A stretch of DNA of 64,000 nucleotides from the NCBI GenBank assembly GCA_023402175.1, contig JAEXCN010000578.1, positions 1 through 64,000 of the forward strand. The letters run 5' to 3'. Under the pieces are notes generated by a model. That model searched no databases. It was not told where the DNA came from and worked only from the letters and a program-made list of their open reading frames with translations. This DNA is from Pseudomonadota bacterium. GTDB lineage: Bacteria > Myxococcota_A > Polyangia > Polyangiales > Polyangiaceae. Position 1 is the stretch's first letter. Each line of letters opens with the position of its first letter. The translations under genes were made by a program, and so were the position numbers. This document shows positions 1 through 8,651 of the stretch, piece after piece.

Positions 1-359
1 ACTATTTAAGCCGATCGCACCTGACGATCGTGTTGTGCGCGGCAGCGCGCAAGTGATCGATCTTGCTGTGTTCTAAAGATCATCCGCATGCGCTTCGCGT
101 TTCGCTCGAAAAATTTGAGCCTCTGATCCGACCTGGCAGGTCCTTGTTCAAGGCACTGGCGTCCTTGCCGGCTGCACGACTCGGACGGAGAGAGCGGCCC
201 GCATGGCGTCGCAGCCGGCCATCGCTCGCAAGAGCGCGCCGAATCGGCGCATCGACGCCGCCGTCGTGCCGATAACGCTTGTCCAGCCACTCGCCTCCTC
301 CCGAAGGTCTCGGGACGAAGCCTGGAGAGCGCACCGTTTGCGGAACGAGGATGGAGCTC

Positions 360-380
360 GGAAGGGAGATCTTCCCTTCC
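360..380. terminator. short hairpin, possible terminator
   Basis: Inverted repeat with arms ggaaggga and tcccttcc (8 bp) around a 5-base loop. It sits 5 bases before a longer hairpin. No T-tract follows, so a terminator role is only an inference. Confidence 0.3.
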
Positions 381-385
381 GAGGT

Positions 386-441
386 AAACGTGAAGGCTCG
401 CGAGCCACAGCACGAAGTGCGGCTCGCGAGCCTTCACGTTT
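386..441. repeat. perfect 21-bp inverted repeat forming a long hairpin
   Basis: The left arm 386-406 and right arm 421-441 are exact reverse complements (core ggctcgcgagcc, ends aaacgtgaag/cttcacgttt). The 14-base spacer itself contains gcac-gaa-gtgc, so the structure can extend to almost 25 base pairs with a 3-base bulge. The arms contain the self-complementary ggctcgcgagcc. It could be a strong bidirectional terminator, a REP-like element or a recombinase site. It lies in a stretch without genes. Confidence 0.6.
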
Positions 442-715
442 GGCGAGGGCCCGACGAGGGTCCAGGTCGAAATTGAAGGAAGGTCCCCTCCCTCTCGGCT
501 CCCCGTTCCCCCTGTCTCCCTGTGAATCTCTCCTCGAGTCAGACGGCCAGCAGTAGAGACGAGAGGACAGCTGTCGCCCTGTCACCGTGTGAATCTGCCG
601 GCGCGCCTTCGTGCGAGGGATGTTCACCCTGTCGATCTCGTGGACTGTGGGCGTCCGATGCTGCGCTCGGCCTGACGAGCTGCGACGCGATGAGACCGAC
701 GATCAGGGCAGGGGA

Positions 716-1702
716 CTACGGCAGATTGAAGTCCGCGTAGATGGCCGCGTGATCGCTGCCGGCGAGGCCGCTCTGACCGTCGCGGACGACCGTGGCGCTC
801 TTCGGGACGTACGCCGACGCGCGGGCGGCGGTCGTGAAGATATGGTCGATCGCCTGCTTCGCGCCGCCGAACGTGTACGTCCCCTGCGACGCCTCCGGGA
901 TGTCCTTCGCGACGCGAACGAGCGCGCCGCCTTCCTCGAGCGCGTTGATCGTGTCGGAGCCCGGGACGTCGTTGAGGTCTCCGCCGAGAAGGACCACGGC
1001 GCCCGTGTTCGCTTCTTGCGTCGCGATCATGATCTCGCGCGTCGCCTTGGCCTCGGCGAGGCGGCGGGAGGGATCGTCGTCGTTCTTCGAACGAAAGTGC
1101 GCCGCATAGACGATCACGTTGTTCGAGCCGAAGGTGAGGTGGACCTCCGGGAGCTCGCGCGTGAACTGCGTCTTCGTTCCGTCGTCGCGTGTGAGCGGCG
1201 TGTCTTTTCGGTACGACTTGACGCTCTCGAGCTTGCCGCGGGCGAGCACGCCGACGTCGACGCTTCCCGGGACGCCGATCTCGGCGAGGTACGCGTTGGG
1301 GTAATCGAGCCCGGCCTCCTTCAGCTTCGCCTGGAGCGCGTCGAGGCATCCCTGCGTCTCGACCTCGGCGAGCGTGATGACGTCGGCCTCGAGGCGGGCG
1401 AGCCCGCGCGCGAGCTCGGCGGTTCGATCGTCGAAGGCGGCCTGCGAGACGACCTCCTCGAACGCGCCCGCGTCACACTTTCCCGAATCGCAGGTCGTGT
1501 CGAAGTAGCGACGGACGTTCAGATGACCGAGGCGAAGCATTCCTGGCCGACGCGTCGTCGTCGGGTCGCCCCAGCCTTCCGTCGTCGTCCCGCCGTCGCG
1601 TGTTCCCGACGGTGTCGTCGGGATCTGCGGCGTGGCGACATTCTGGTCCTCACATCCCGAGGCGACCGCGATCAGCACGCCAAAAGCAAGAGCTCTCCAC
1701 AC
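716..1702 (-). CDS. endonuclease/exonuclease/phosphatase-family lipoprotein
   Basis: The 328-residue protein starts at GTG 1702, with GGAG four bases upstream. It begins with a lipoprotein signal peptide (VASGC, lipidated Cys 17), so it should sit in the envelope. The rest has the motifs of the Mg-dependent EEP fold: HLNVRRYFD near residue 60, an acidic LAEVET near 115, a His in YAAHFRSK, GGDLNDVPGS near 235, and GSDHAAIYADF at the C-terminus. These are the metal-binding and catalytic positions of DNase I-like nucleases and phosphodiesterases. The substrate cannot be told from the sequence; extracellular DNA or a phosphorylated lipid or metabolite are options. It lies downstream of the caspase operon on the same strand. 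Confidence 0.85.
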   Translation of the reverse strand: MWRALAFGVLIAVASGCEDQNVATPQIPTTPSGTRDGGTTTEGWGDPTTTRRPGMLRLGHLNVRRYFDTTCDSGKCDAGAFEEVVSQAAFDDRTAELARGLARLEADVITLAEVETQGCLDALQAKLKEAGLDYPNAYLAEIGVPGSVDVGVLARGKLESVKSYRKDTPLTRDDGTKTQFTRELPEVHLTFGSNNVIVYAAHFRSKNDDDPSRRLAEAKATREIMIATQEANTGAVVLLGGDLNDVPGSDTINALEEGGALVRVAKDIPEASQGTYTFGGAKQAIDHIFTTAARASAYVPKSATVVRDGQSGLAGSDHAAIYADFNLP

Positions 1703-1750
1703 AACTCCACGTTAGAGCTTTTCGCCGACCGCGTCACCGGCCAGCTCCCT

Positions 1751-3403
1751 TCAGAACCGCGCGCCGAGCGCGAGCGTGCCGGACGCGCCCGGAATACCCT
1801 TCATCGCGTCCTCTTCGCGGACGAATCCGATGCTGCCCGTCGCGGCGAGGTCCGCGAACCAATCGCGCGACAGCGCGAGCTGGCCGCCGACGACGAGCTC
1901 GGGACCGAACGTGAATGCGCTCCTCGTCGCTTCTTTCGTTGAGCGCGCGGTGCTCGCCATGCTGGTCGCGACGTTGCCCGTCGTTGCGATCGTCTGGAAG
2001 AGGATCCCAGCGCGGCCGCCCGCACCTGCGCGGAACATGAACCTTCCTGCGGGCAGGCGCAGCTCGACGCCCGCGCGGCCGTAGCCGCTCGTCAGCGTCT
2101 CTTCTTTGGCCGTCAGCGTCCGCCCGGTGAATTCGGCGCCGCCGCCGATCGTGAGCGCGAACCAACGCCAAGCATGCGCGTACGTCACGCGCGGCCCGTG
2201 CACGAACCCCGTGCGCGTGCTTCCGCCGGCGTCGTAGCCTGCCGAGAGCTCGTGCCCGCCCGGCGTGTGGCCCGGCGGAGGCTCGGTCACGTCCCGGTCG
2301 GGGTCGTCCGAATCTCCCTTGCGTGCGACCGCCTCGAGCGAGCTCGCGGTGAAATCGCGCTCGTCGAGGCTGCGCGCTTCGCCCTCGCCGATCGCGATCT
2401 GCGCGATGGCACCGGAAGCGCCGATGCGCTTGTGCACGACGTAGCGTCCGGGCGGGACACGGAGCATGAGGCGACGGTCGGGCAATCCCCAGAGCTCCGA
2501 AAGGACGCTCTTCGCGCCTGCGGAGTACACGAGGAAGTGCGTGTCCTTCGCTACGGGAAGGGCGAGCGTCGCCATCTTCGCGGGCGTCTGCGTGAGGACG
2601 ACCGGCGCCGCCTCACGGAGGCTCACCACGGCTTCCGGCTTCTGCAGGACGCCGCTGCTCTTCGCCGATCGAATCAGCGTCTGCGAGTGGGCGAACGCGA
2701 AGCTCTCGTCGAGCGTCACGCGCGCGTCGCCGTTCGCGTCGGCCGCGCCGCGGAGCCCGTTGAGCCACGCATGCGTGAAGATGGCGCCCTGCAGCTCGTC
2801 CGATTCCTGTGCGGCTTCGCCGTCGCTCGATGCGTGCAGCCACACCTGCCCGCTTGCTTGCGGGATCATCGTGGCCGAGATCGCAAACGGCTCGTCGGAC
2901 GAGAAGCCCTTCTCGCGCGTCGCGCGGCATGCGTCCGTGATCGCGATGCGGAGCGTGGCAGGGACCTCCGCGAGCTTCGTCGATAGATCGGAGACGAGGA
3001 CTCGGTCGTTCCCGAGGTGGAGCGCGTCGCGATCTCCGTGCCCGCTGAAATAGAAGACGAGCGTCACCTCGTCTGCGCGGTGCCGCTGCGCTTCGGACTT
3101 GGCTCGATCGATCGCGGCGTAAAGGTCGCCCCGACTCGGCTCGTTGACGAAGAACGCATGGTCGCTGCGGACGCCGCCGAGCGAGACCATCACGTCGCGA
3201 ACGCGCTTCGCGTCGTTGTCGGCGAACCTGAGCGGTCGCTCGGCGGGAAGGCCAATCTTGCTTCCCGCGGCGACGAGGATGCGCACAGGCTCGGCGAACG
3301 CATCGGGCGCTGCGGCGACGACACCGAGCGCGGCCAGGGTCGCGGCGACCTTGCGGAGCGCTCGCTTCGTGACTCGCTCGTTCGAGCGTCCCGCGTGCTT
3401 CAC
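1751..3403 (-). CDS. caspase-like protease fused to an outer-membrane beta-barrel-like domain
   Basis: The 550-residue protein starts at GTG 3403, behind a GGGAGG site, and overlaps the anti-sigma stop (GTGA). The signal peptide ends near AFA-37. Residues about 38-260 form a peptidase C14 (caspase-like) domain with the His of YFSGHGD at 122 and the Cys of ITDACRA at 159, the expected catalytic dyad. After a linker near 390-400 (PPPGHTPGGHE) comes a C-terminal part of alternating polar and hydrophobic strands. It ends in Phe (LALGARF), as outer-membrane barrels do. Secretion, protease domain and barrel together suggest a protease held at the outer membrane. The barrel is inferred from strand pattern and C-terminal Phe only. 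The frame stays open upstream over the anti-sigma gene, but that part is a shadow. Confidence 0.8.
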   Translation of the reverse strand: MKHAGRSNERVTKRALRKVAATLAALGVVAAAPDAFAEPVRILVAAGSKIGLPAERPLRFADNDAKRVRDVMVSLGGVRSDHAFFVNEPSRGDLYAAIDRAKSEAQRHRADEVTLVFYFSGHGDRDALHLGNDRVLVSDLSTKLAEVPATLRIAITDACRATREKGFSSDEPFAISATMIPQASGQVWLHASSDGEAAQESDELQGAIFTHAWLNGLRGAADANGDARVTLDESFAFAHSQTLIRSAKSSGVLQKPEAVVSLREAAPVVLTQTPAKMATLALPVAKDTHFLVYSAGAKSVLSELWGLPDRRLMLRVPPGRYVVHKRIGASGAIAQIAIGEGEARSLDERDFTASSLEAVARKGDSDDPDRDVTEPPPGHTPGGHELSAGYDAGGSTRTGFVHGPRVTYAHAWRWFALTIGGGAEFTGRTLTAKEETLTSGYGRAGVELRLPAGRFMFRAGAGGRAGILFQTIATTGNVATSMASTARSTKEATRSAFTFGPELVVGGQLALSRDWFADLAATGSIGFVREEDAMKGIPGASGTLALGARF

Positions 3404-4194
3404 GGTGCCTCCCACTCCACGCGGATCGAGGTGACGCCCTCGATTTGCCGCGTGCTGCGCGCTCGCGCGACGGCCTTCGGCGAGCCGACGAGGATCGTGC
3501 CTCGCAACGGTGAAGCGTCGACGCGCGCCGATCGATCCGAGAAGTGCGTCCCCGGCGCGCGCGGACCTTCGGGCATCAGCTCGAGCCAGCTGGCGTCGTC
3601 TCCCATGACCGCTGCGAGTATGTCCTGCTCCCGGTCGAGTGCAACCTCCACACGGAGCCGATCCCCCGGCCGCACTGCGACCGTCCCGGTGAAGCGTCGC
3701 TGCTGTCCGGCACGTTCTCGGATGACCGCGATCTGGATCGAACCTTTGAACGTCGTCTCGGGATCCATGAGGATGCGCATCGTCGTCGGTTCCCCGGTCG
3801 CGGATGACGACGACGACTCGGGCGCGCGCTCGTCCGTGGGCGACGACGTCCGGAGGAGCAGAAGGAGAACGGCCGCCGCGGCGAGGGGGACCGCCACGGT
3901 GCTCGCCATCGACAGCCATCGCCGATCGGCTTCTGCGCGCGCCGACGAAGTGCGACCGCGCGCTTCGTTCCTGGTCGGATGCGAAGGCACTTCCTCTCGC
4001 TGGTCCGCGTTCCGCGCCGCCGCCCGTGCGACGACCGCCGCCGCGCGACTCCGCGAGGGGCCGGCGGACAGCGCGCCGCGAAGCCGCTCGACGAATCCCT
4101 GACACGATGTGCACTCGCCGATGTGCTTCGCGACGTGCTCCGCCGCTTCGCCGCACGCGAACGCTTCGAGATCGAGGCTGTTCGGATGCGTCAT
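3400..4194 (-). CDS. zinc-finger anti-sigma factor, membrane-spanning
   Basis: The 264-residue protein starts at ATG 4194 and overlaps the sigma-factor stop (ATGA). Its N-terminus carries HIGECTSC, the HxxxCxxC motif of zinc-binding anti-sigma (ZAS) domains, near residues 21-32. One transmembrane helix (VPLAAAAVLLLLL) follows near 100-117. The roughly 145-residue C-terminal region, presumably periplasmic, looks like a small beta-rich sensor domain. The inferred role is to hold the adjacent ECF sigma factor inactive until an envelope signal is received. The stop codon overlaps the caspase start (GTGA), so the three genes are probably translationally coupled. Confidence 0.85.
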   Translation of the reverse strand: MTHPNSLDLEAFACGEAAEHVAKHIGECTSCQGFVERLRGALSAGPSRSRAAAVVARAAARNADQREEVPSHPTRNEARGRTSSARAEADRRWLSMASTVAVPLAAAAVLLLLLRTSSPTDERAPESSSSSATGEPTTMRILMDPETTFKGSIQIAVIRERAGQQRRFTGTVAVRPGDRLRVEVALDREQDILAAVMGDDASWLELMPEGPRAPGTHFSDRSARVDASPLRGTILVGSPKAVARARSTRQIEGVTSIRVEWEAP

Positions 4195-4712
4195 GTTGCT
4201 GCTCCCTCGCTCTCGAGCGCGGAGAGCCCGAGCTCGGAACGAATGCGCTGCGCGCGCTTGTTCACCGTCACGCGTGAGACGCCGAGCTCGGCGGCGGCCT
4301 CCCCTTGGCTCATGCCGTCGACGAAGAGCATGATCGCGAGTGCCTGCTGGTCCTCATCGAGCCTTCCCAGCGATTGGAGAGCGGCAAGCCGCGCCTCCGC
4401 GTCGACGCCGGGGGCCGCTCCGAGCGGGTCGAGCTCCTGCAGGCCGTCGCTCGAGAGCGCTTCGCGCACTCGCTTGCTCCGTCGGAGCAGATCGAGGCAC
4501 GTCCGATCGGCCGCGCGGCAGAGCCACCGGTAGGGCGACTCTGCCTCGCGGAACGACTCTCCGCGACGAAGGAGAACGGCGAGCAGCTCCTGGAGCGCAT
4601 CTTCCGCCTGCGCGTGATCGCGCATGAGGAGACGACAGCGCCGTTCGAGAAGCGCTCCATAGCGGTGATACACGTCGCTCACCTCGTCTGCGGAGAGGCC
4701 GCGAGACAGCAC
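4191..4712 (-). CDS. ECF-type RNA polymerase sigma factor
   Basis: This is about 173 residues from GTG 4712. Region 2 spans VYHRYGALLERRC to YRWLCRAADRTCLDLLRR. Region 4 carries a helix-turn-helix around MSQGEAAAELGVSRVTVNKR. The length is typical of group 4 sigma factors. The frame is open farther upstream into the preceding lipoprotein gene. GTG 4712 lies 16 bases after that gene's stop and is the first sensible start, but its ribosome binding site is weak. It overlaps the anti-sigma gene. It should direct transcription of its own operon and perhaps of envelope genes. Confidence 0.85.
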   Translation of the reverse strand: MLSRGLSADEVSDVYHRYGALLERRCRLLMRDHAQAEDALQELLAVLLRRGESFREAESPYRWLCRAADRTCLDLLRRSKRVREALSSDGLQELDPLGAAPGVDAEARLAALQSLGRLDEDQQALAIMLFVDGMSQGEAAAELGVSRVTVNKRAQRIRSELGLSALESEGAAT

Positions 4713-4728
4713 GTCGCTGCTTCGACCG

Positions 4729-5895
4729 TCACATGCCTGCGTCGGGGGCGGGGCCGCCGTCGAGCGCCTCGCCACTCGAGTCGACCGTGCAGGGCCAGCC
4801 TTCCGGGATCGGATCGTTCGGACCGATCCCGCTACCGCCGCCCACGCCGCAGGCCCTCGGCGGCGAGTCGTCGAAAGTCCACCCCACGCAGAGCCCTTCC
4901 GGAACGGGCTGCGGGGGTGGCTCGTCACACGGGAACGAGTACGACCAGCTTCGACCGTCGGGCGAGCAGTGCAGGTTGGGGTCGTTCGGATCGGGGTACC
5001 CGTCCGGGCCCCAACCACCCCAGCCCCCCGAGCTGGATCCAACCGAGCTCGGCGTCTCCGCATAGCCGGAACCCGAGCACACGGCGGAGGAGAGCCTCAT
5101 GTTGTTCGCGATCTTCAGCTCGACGACATCGAGCGGAAGCCAGCGGCCTTCGTCCCACGCGAGGTTGTATCCTGCATGCGGGAGGATGCCGGAGCGATCG
5201 CGGAGCTTCTCGTAGTCGAGCGCGCCGCCGTCGCGAAAGTATGCAAGGAATAGCTCCTTGTTCCCGCCGATGACCTCGTCGGTGGCCTTTGCCCACGGGC
5301 CTTCGATATCGAGCTTGCCATTGCCGTTCGTGTCGACGTAGACGACGAAGCCGGCCACGGCGGCGCTGAGCAGCTGGGTGATCTGCCCGCTGACGGTGTC
5401 GCGCGGAGCCACGTTGCTCGCGAACGCGAAGGACTGCCCACCGCCGCTGGTGCTCGTGCCGCTGCTTCCGCTGCTCGTGCCGCTGCTTCCGCCGCTCGTG
5501 CCGCTGCTTCCGCTGGAGCTGCCGGAGGGCGCGTCGGGAGCCGAGTCCTCGGTCGGCGCGACCGCGACCGGGGAGCCGCCCCCGCTCAATCCGTCGTAGC
5601 TGCCATCCGCGACGAAGAAGTAGCCGTCCGGGGGCGCGGACAGGTCCATCGTGAACTTGCCGTTGTTGACCGCGACATCATTGCTGACGGCGTATGTGCC
5701 GGTCTGGCCGACCTTCCACACGAGCGCGACGCGCGTGTTTGCGGGGATGCCCGTGCCCGTGAGCGCTCCGGAGACGGTCGCAACGCGCTCGCTCGAGCGC
5801 GTCGGATCCGAGATGCCGCCGCATGCCGCGACCGCGGCGAGCGCTCCGAGGGTCGCCGCGACAACGAAGGAAGAGTGGAAAGGAAGCATTTTCAT
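4729..5895 (-). CDS. Ser/Gly-rich linker lipoprotein with an EF-hand-like loop
   Basis: The 388-residue protein starts at ATG 5895, behind an excellent GGAGGT site. The signal peptide ends in LAAVAACGG, so a lipidated Cys near 25 is likely. About 100 residues of beta-rich sequence are followed by a repetitive Ser/Gly/Thr linker (GSSSGSSGTSGGSSGTSSGS) near residues 133-158. A globular part then contains VDTNGNGKLDIEG, which resembles a calcium-binding EF-hand or dockerin loop. The C-terminus is rich in Pro, Gly, Trp and Asp. No family was recognised. It lies directly upstream of the ECF sigma gene on the same strand with a 16-base gap, so it may belong to that operon. Confidence 0.75.
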   Translation of the reverse strand: MKMLPFHSSFVVAATLGALAAVAACGGISDPTRSSERVATVSGALTGTGIPANTRVALVWKVGQTGTYAVSNDVAVNNGKFTMDLSAPPDGYFFVADGSYDGLSGGGSPVAVAPTEDSAPDAPSGSSSGSSGTSGGSSGTSSGSSGTSTSGGGQSFAFASNVAPRDTVSGQITQLLSAAVAGFVVYVDTNGNGKLDIEGPWAKATDEVIGGNKELFLAYFRDGGALDYEKLRDRSGILPHAGYNLAWDEGRWLPLDVVELKIANNMRLSSAVCSGSGYAETPSSVGSSSGGWGGWGPDGYPDPNDPNLHCSPDGRSWSYSFPCDEPPPQPVPEGLCVGWTFDDSPPRACGVGGGSGIGPNDPIPEGWPCTVDSSGEALDGGPAPDAGM

Positions 5896-6037
5896 GGGGT
5901 ACCTCCCGTCAGGGTCGTTCGATACGGAGACGCAGCGAGCGACCCCGGGTGTAAAGCACGCCCCGTACGATTTTCCAGGACCGTCCGGTCCCCGGTGGAA
6001 ACCTATGAATTTCCGCCATGTACGCGCGATGGCGAGC

Positions 6038-7081
6038 TCACGTCGCGCGCCGGCGACGTCGTGCTGCCGCCGCGCACGCGATCCCGAGGGCCAAGAGCAG
6101 CATGCCGGGGCGGGGCGTCCGAGATGCTCCAGCGGCGGCGGCCGTGCACGAGTCGTCCGGCTTCTGTTCGAGCTTTGGCTCCGCGCCGGCACGCTCGAAG
6201 GCGTCCATGACGAGCTCCTTGAACGGCGAGACCTTCGTCGCGACGTTGTCGGCGCCCTCACAGGTCGACGACGGCCCGCCCTTGTTCGGGTCGAGCCCAT
6301 TTCCTCCGCGCGAGACGACGCCGATGATCGCGTTGGTCTCCTGTGAGAACACGGGACCGCCGCTGTCGCCGAGGCAGATCGATTCGTCGAACAGGAGCTC
6401 GCTCTTCGTGAGGACGGGAACGGCGTCGTTCGGACCGACGCGCGTCACGGTCACGCCGCTTCGCTGCTGTCGCTTGGACGGCTCGACCTCTCCGAACGTC
6501 ACTCCCCAGCCCACGGTGAGGAGCTTCTCTCCAGCCACGGCATCGCCGTCGAGACGAAGCGCGGCGATGGGCACGTTCTGGATCGGCTCCTTCAGGAGGA
6601 GAAGCGCGAGGTCGTGGTTGCAGAGCGTGCCGGACTTGTCGTCGATGATCTCGGCGCCCTGGCCGGCAGGTTTCCACTTCGTCGTGTCGAGCGCCGGCGG
6701 CGCGTCGCCGGTGAATTCGGGGCGGTCCTTGCCGGTGAAGACGTAGAGGTTCGCAGGGTCGTGATTCGCGATGACGTTCGACCCGAGCAGGGGAGTGCCG
6801 TCGGAGTCGCACGCGACCATCTCGTCCGTCGTCGCTACGCAGTGACGCGCGGTGAGCACGAGGCGCGGCGCGACGAGGGCTGCGGTACAGATCCCGAGCC
6901 GCCTGGGTCCTGCGGGATCGAGGTGGAGGAGCATCACCGTCACGTCCTGCGCGTCGTCCGATGCGCTCCCACCGACGATCGTTTGACGGACGCGGCCTAC
7001 GTTCTCGTCGCTCGCGTCGACGGAGCACGCCGCAGCCACGAGCCCGAGAACGAACAGGGAAAACGCTCGTTTTGCGATCAT
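6038..7081 (-). CDS. trypsin-like serine protease with MYXO-CTERM-like tail
   Basis: This is a 347-residue S1-family protease. An N-terminal signal ends in LVAAACS (possible lipidated Cys 19), and IVGG at 35-38 is the classical activation site. The triad is visible as His 80 (TARHC), Asp 157 (HDLALLL) and Ser 240 (GDSGGP). After the protease domain, a Ser/Cys-containing linker leads to a hydrophobic stretch (GMLLLALGIACAAAA) and a terminal RRRRRAT. This resembles the MYXO-CTERM sorting tail of myxobacterial surface proteins. The product is probably secreted or surface-held and cleaves after basic residues. A lipid-anchored serpin with a predicted Arg P1 is encoded at 52808-54190. Confidence 0.9.
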   Translation of the reverse strand: MIAKRAFSLFVLGLVAAACSVDASDENVGRVRQTIVGGSASDDAQDVTVMLLHLDPAGPRRLGICTAALVAPRLVLTARHCVATTDEMVACDSDGTPLLGSNVIANHDPANLYVFTGKDRPEFTGDAPPALDTTKWKPAGQGAEIIDDKSGTLCNHDLALLLLKEPIQNVPIAALRLDGDAVAGEKLLTVGWGVTFGEVEPSKRQQRSGVTVTRVGPNDAVPVLTKSELLFDESICLGDSGGPVFSQETNAIIGVVSRGGNGLDPNKGGPSSTCEGADNVATKVSPFKELVMDAFERAGAEPKLEQKPDDSCTAAAAGASRTPRPGMLLLALGIACAAAARRRRRAT

Positions 7082-7139
7082 GCTCGCTCGTCATCGTAGC
7101 AGGGGCGTCGCAGGAGGCCGAGGTCGACGGGCCTCACCT

Positions 7140-7160
7140 CCCGTGCTCGTTCCGCACGGG
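7140..7160. terminator. hairpin between divergent genes
   Basis: Arms cccgtgc and gcacggg are perfectly complementary around a 7-base loop. The hairpin lies in the region between the minus-strand protease (start 7081) and the plus-strand lipoprotein (start 7302). It could be an operator or a leader structure; no T-tract follows. Confidence 0.3.
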
Positions 7161-7301
7161 AAGACGCACATCGGCTGAATAGACGCGCGTGCGAGGCGTC
7201 TACCTCGACACTCGGCGTCGACGCTCAGGCCCCACGTGCTCGTGGGCGCGAGCGCACGCCGGATCGTCCCTTGTCCTGTCCCTTTCTTCAAAGGAGCAAG
7301 C

Positions 7302-8645
7302 ATGCGTCGTTCACGTGCCGCCTTCTTCGCCTCGTCCATCCTCGTCGTCCTCGCTGCCTGCTCGTCGGGCGAGGATGACAGCGGCGGAGGTGGCGCTGCT
7401 CCGAACAATCCGAGCGCCGCCGATCCGACGAGTCCTTCCGGCGAGAAGCCGGAGGCACCGCTCACGGCGCGTGCGGTCTGTCCGACGGTCGAGACCGGGC
7501 CGTCGTTCGCACAGGGCTGCTCGGGAACGGGCAGCGGGGACGTCGTCTGCACGCTGAACGACAGCCGATGCGGTTCCGACTCGTGCGTCTACGACTCGCG
7601 TAACGGCAAGACGTTCTCGTTCTATTGCTCGCCGAAGTGCACTGTGGGTGATGCAACGCGATGCCCCCTCGGTTACGAGTGTGTTGCAGAGAGCGCCTCG
7701 TGCGCGGGCGGGGGAGGCGAAGGCGTCTGCGCCCTCCGCTCCGGCTCGGGATGCGATCCGAGCGTGAAGATCAAATCGGGGCGCTTCTTCGAGGGGCCCG
7801 GGGGAGAGCTCTACAATCTCGCCGGCCAGTACAGCCCGGAGCGCGCGACGCTCAGCGTGCGCAGCGGAAACACGTTCAAGACGGTCACGACATGGGACGG
7901 CGACGCGACCATCCGCGCACTCGTCCGGAACGGCGACACGCTGCTCGTCGTCACCGCGTCCACCGAGGTCGTCGTCAGCGGCGGCAAGGCGACCGCGCAG
8001 AAGCGCGCCGCGTCGAACAGCTACGCGACCGCGTACGGCGTCGCGAAGGACGGATCGTTCGTCCTCCTCGACGGTGGATCGGGCGCCGAGTCGTTCGCGG
8101 CGTTGATGCGTCGCGGAGACGACGGCACGTGGACGGAGCTCGGGCCGACGCGGCAGCGCGTGGCGAAGATCGTCGGCCTCGGCAAGGGCTTCCTCGCGGT
8201 CTGCCAGAAGTCGCTCTGCTCGAGCGCGGACGGCGAGACGTTCACGCCGGTGTCGCTTCCGAACGGCGTCACCTTCGACGAGAAGACGACGTTCGCGGTC
8301 ACCGGCCTTTCGACGGACGACTTCCATCTCGCCGTCGGAGGCGGGCTCTACCATCACCGAAAAGGTGCCTGGGTCGAGGAGGGGCCGCGAGGCAAGAAGC
8401 CCGGCGCCGATGCGGGCAGCGGCTCCGATCGACCCGATCTCCTGCGATCCTTCGCCGACGGAACGGTCGTCTTCCACACCTGGACCGGTGAGCGCTACGC
8501 CACGTACGTCTACGGCGACGAGTGCTGGACCTTCTCGTCGGGGCGCAATCTCGACGGTGCAGATCTCGTCAAGGGCGAGAACGGCAACGCATTCGTGTGG
8601 TCGGACTCCTACGACGGCGAGCTCTGCTCCACACCGACGCGTTGA
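7302..8645 (+). CDS. hypothetical lipoprotein with Cys-rich N-terminal part
   Basis: The 447-residue protein starts at ATG 7302, preceded by AAAGGAG at good spacing. The frame is open from 7236, but the signal peptide (FFASSILVVLAAC) starts at 7302. After the lipobox come a Gly/Pro/Ser spacer and about 100 residues with many paired Cys. The remaining 300 residues are predicted beta-rich, with repeated short segments ending in Gly-Asp turns. These resemble the propeller-like myxobacterial lipoproteins found elsewhere in the window. No enzyme motif is visible. It converges with the response regulator gene 6 bases downstream. Confidence 0.7.
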   Translation: MRRSRAAFFASSILVVLAACSSGEDDSGGGGAAPNNPSAADPTSPSGEKPEAPLTARAVCPTVETGPSFAQGCSGTGSGDVVCTLNDSRCGSDSCVYDSRNGKTFSFYCSPKCTVGDATRCPLGYECVAESASCAGGGGEGVCALRSGSGCDPSVKIKSGRFFEGPGGELYNLAGQYSPERATLSVRSGNTFKTVTTWDGDATIRALVRNGDTLLVVTASTEVVVSGGKATAQKRAASNSYATAYGVAKDGSFVLLDGGSGAESFAALMRRGDDGTWTELGPTRQRVAKIVGLGKGFLAVCQKSLCSSADGETFTPVSLPNGVTFDEKTTFAVTGLSTDDFHLAVGGGLYHHRKGAWVEEGPRGKKPGADAGSGSDRPDLLRSFADGTVVFHTWTGERYATYVYGDECWTFSSGRNLDGADLVKGENGNAFVWSDSYDGELCSTPTR

Positions 8646-8651
8646 GCGACG

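Larger units (their letters stand above)
1..715. other. gene-free left edge with hairpins
   Basis: No reading frame here has a recognisable domain, a good ribosome binding site or plausible composition. The open frames on both strands overlap one another and read as Arg/Ser-rich nonsense. The stretch contains two hairpins (listed separately) and two loosely similar copies of a 'cctgt..ccgtgtgaatct'-like sequence near 510-535 and 578-598. It may be the 3' flank of a gene lying outside the window plus a repeat element. Confidence 0.5.

Noticed and set aside
7091..7552. Minus-strand frame of 153 codons between protease and lipoprotein
   Set aside because: It overlaps the signal peptide region of the lipoprotein gene at 7302 and shows no domain.
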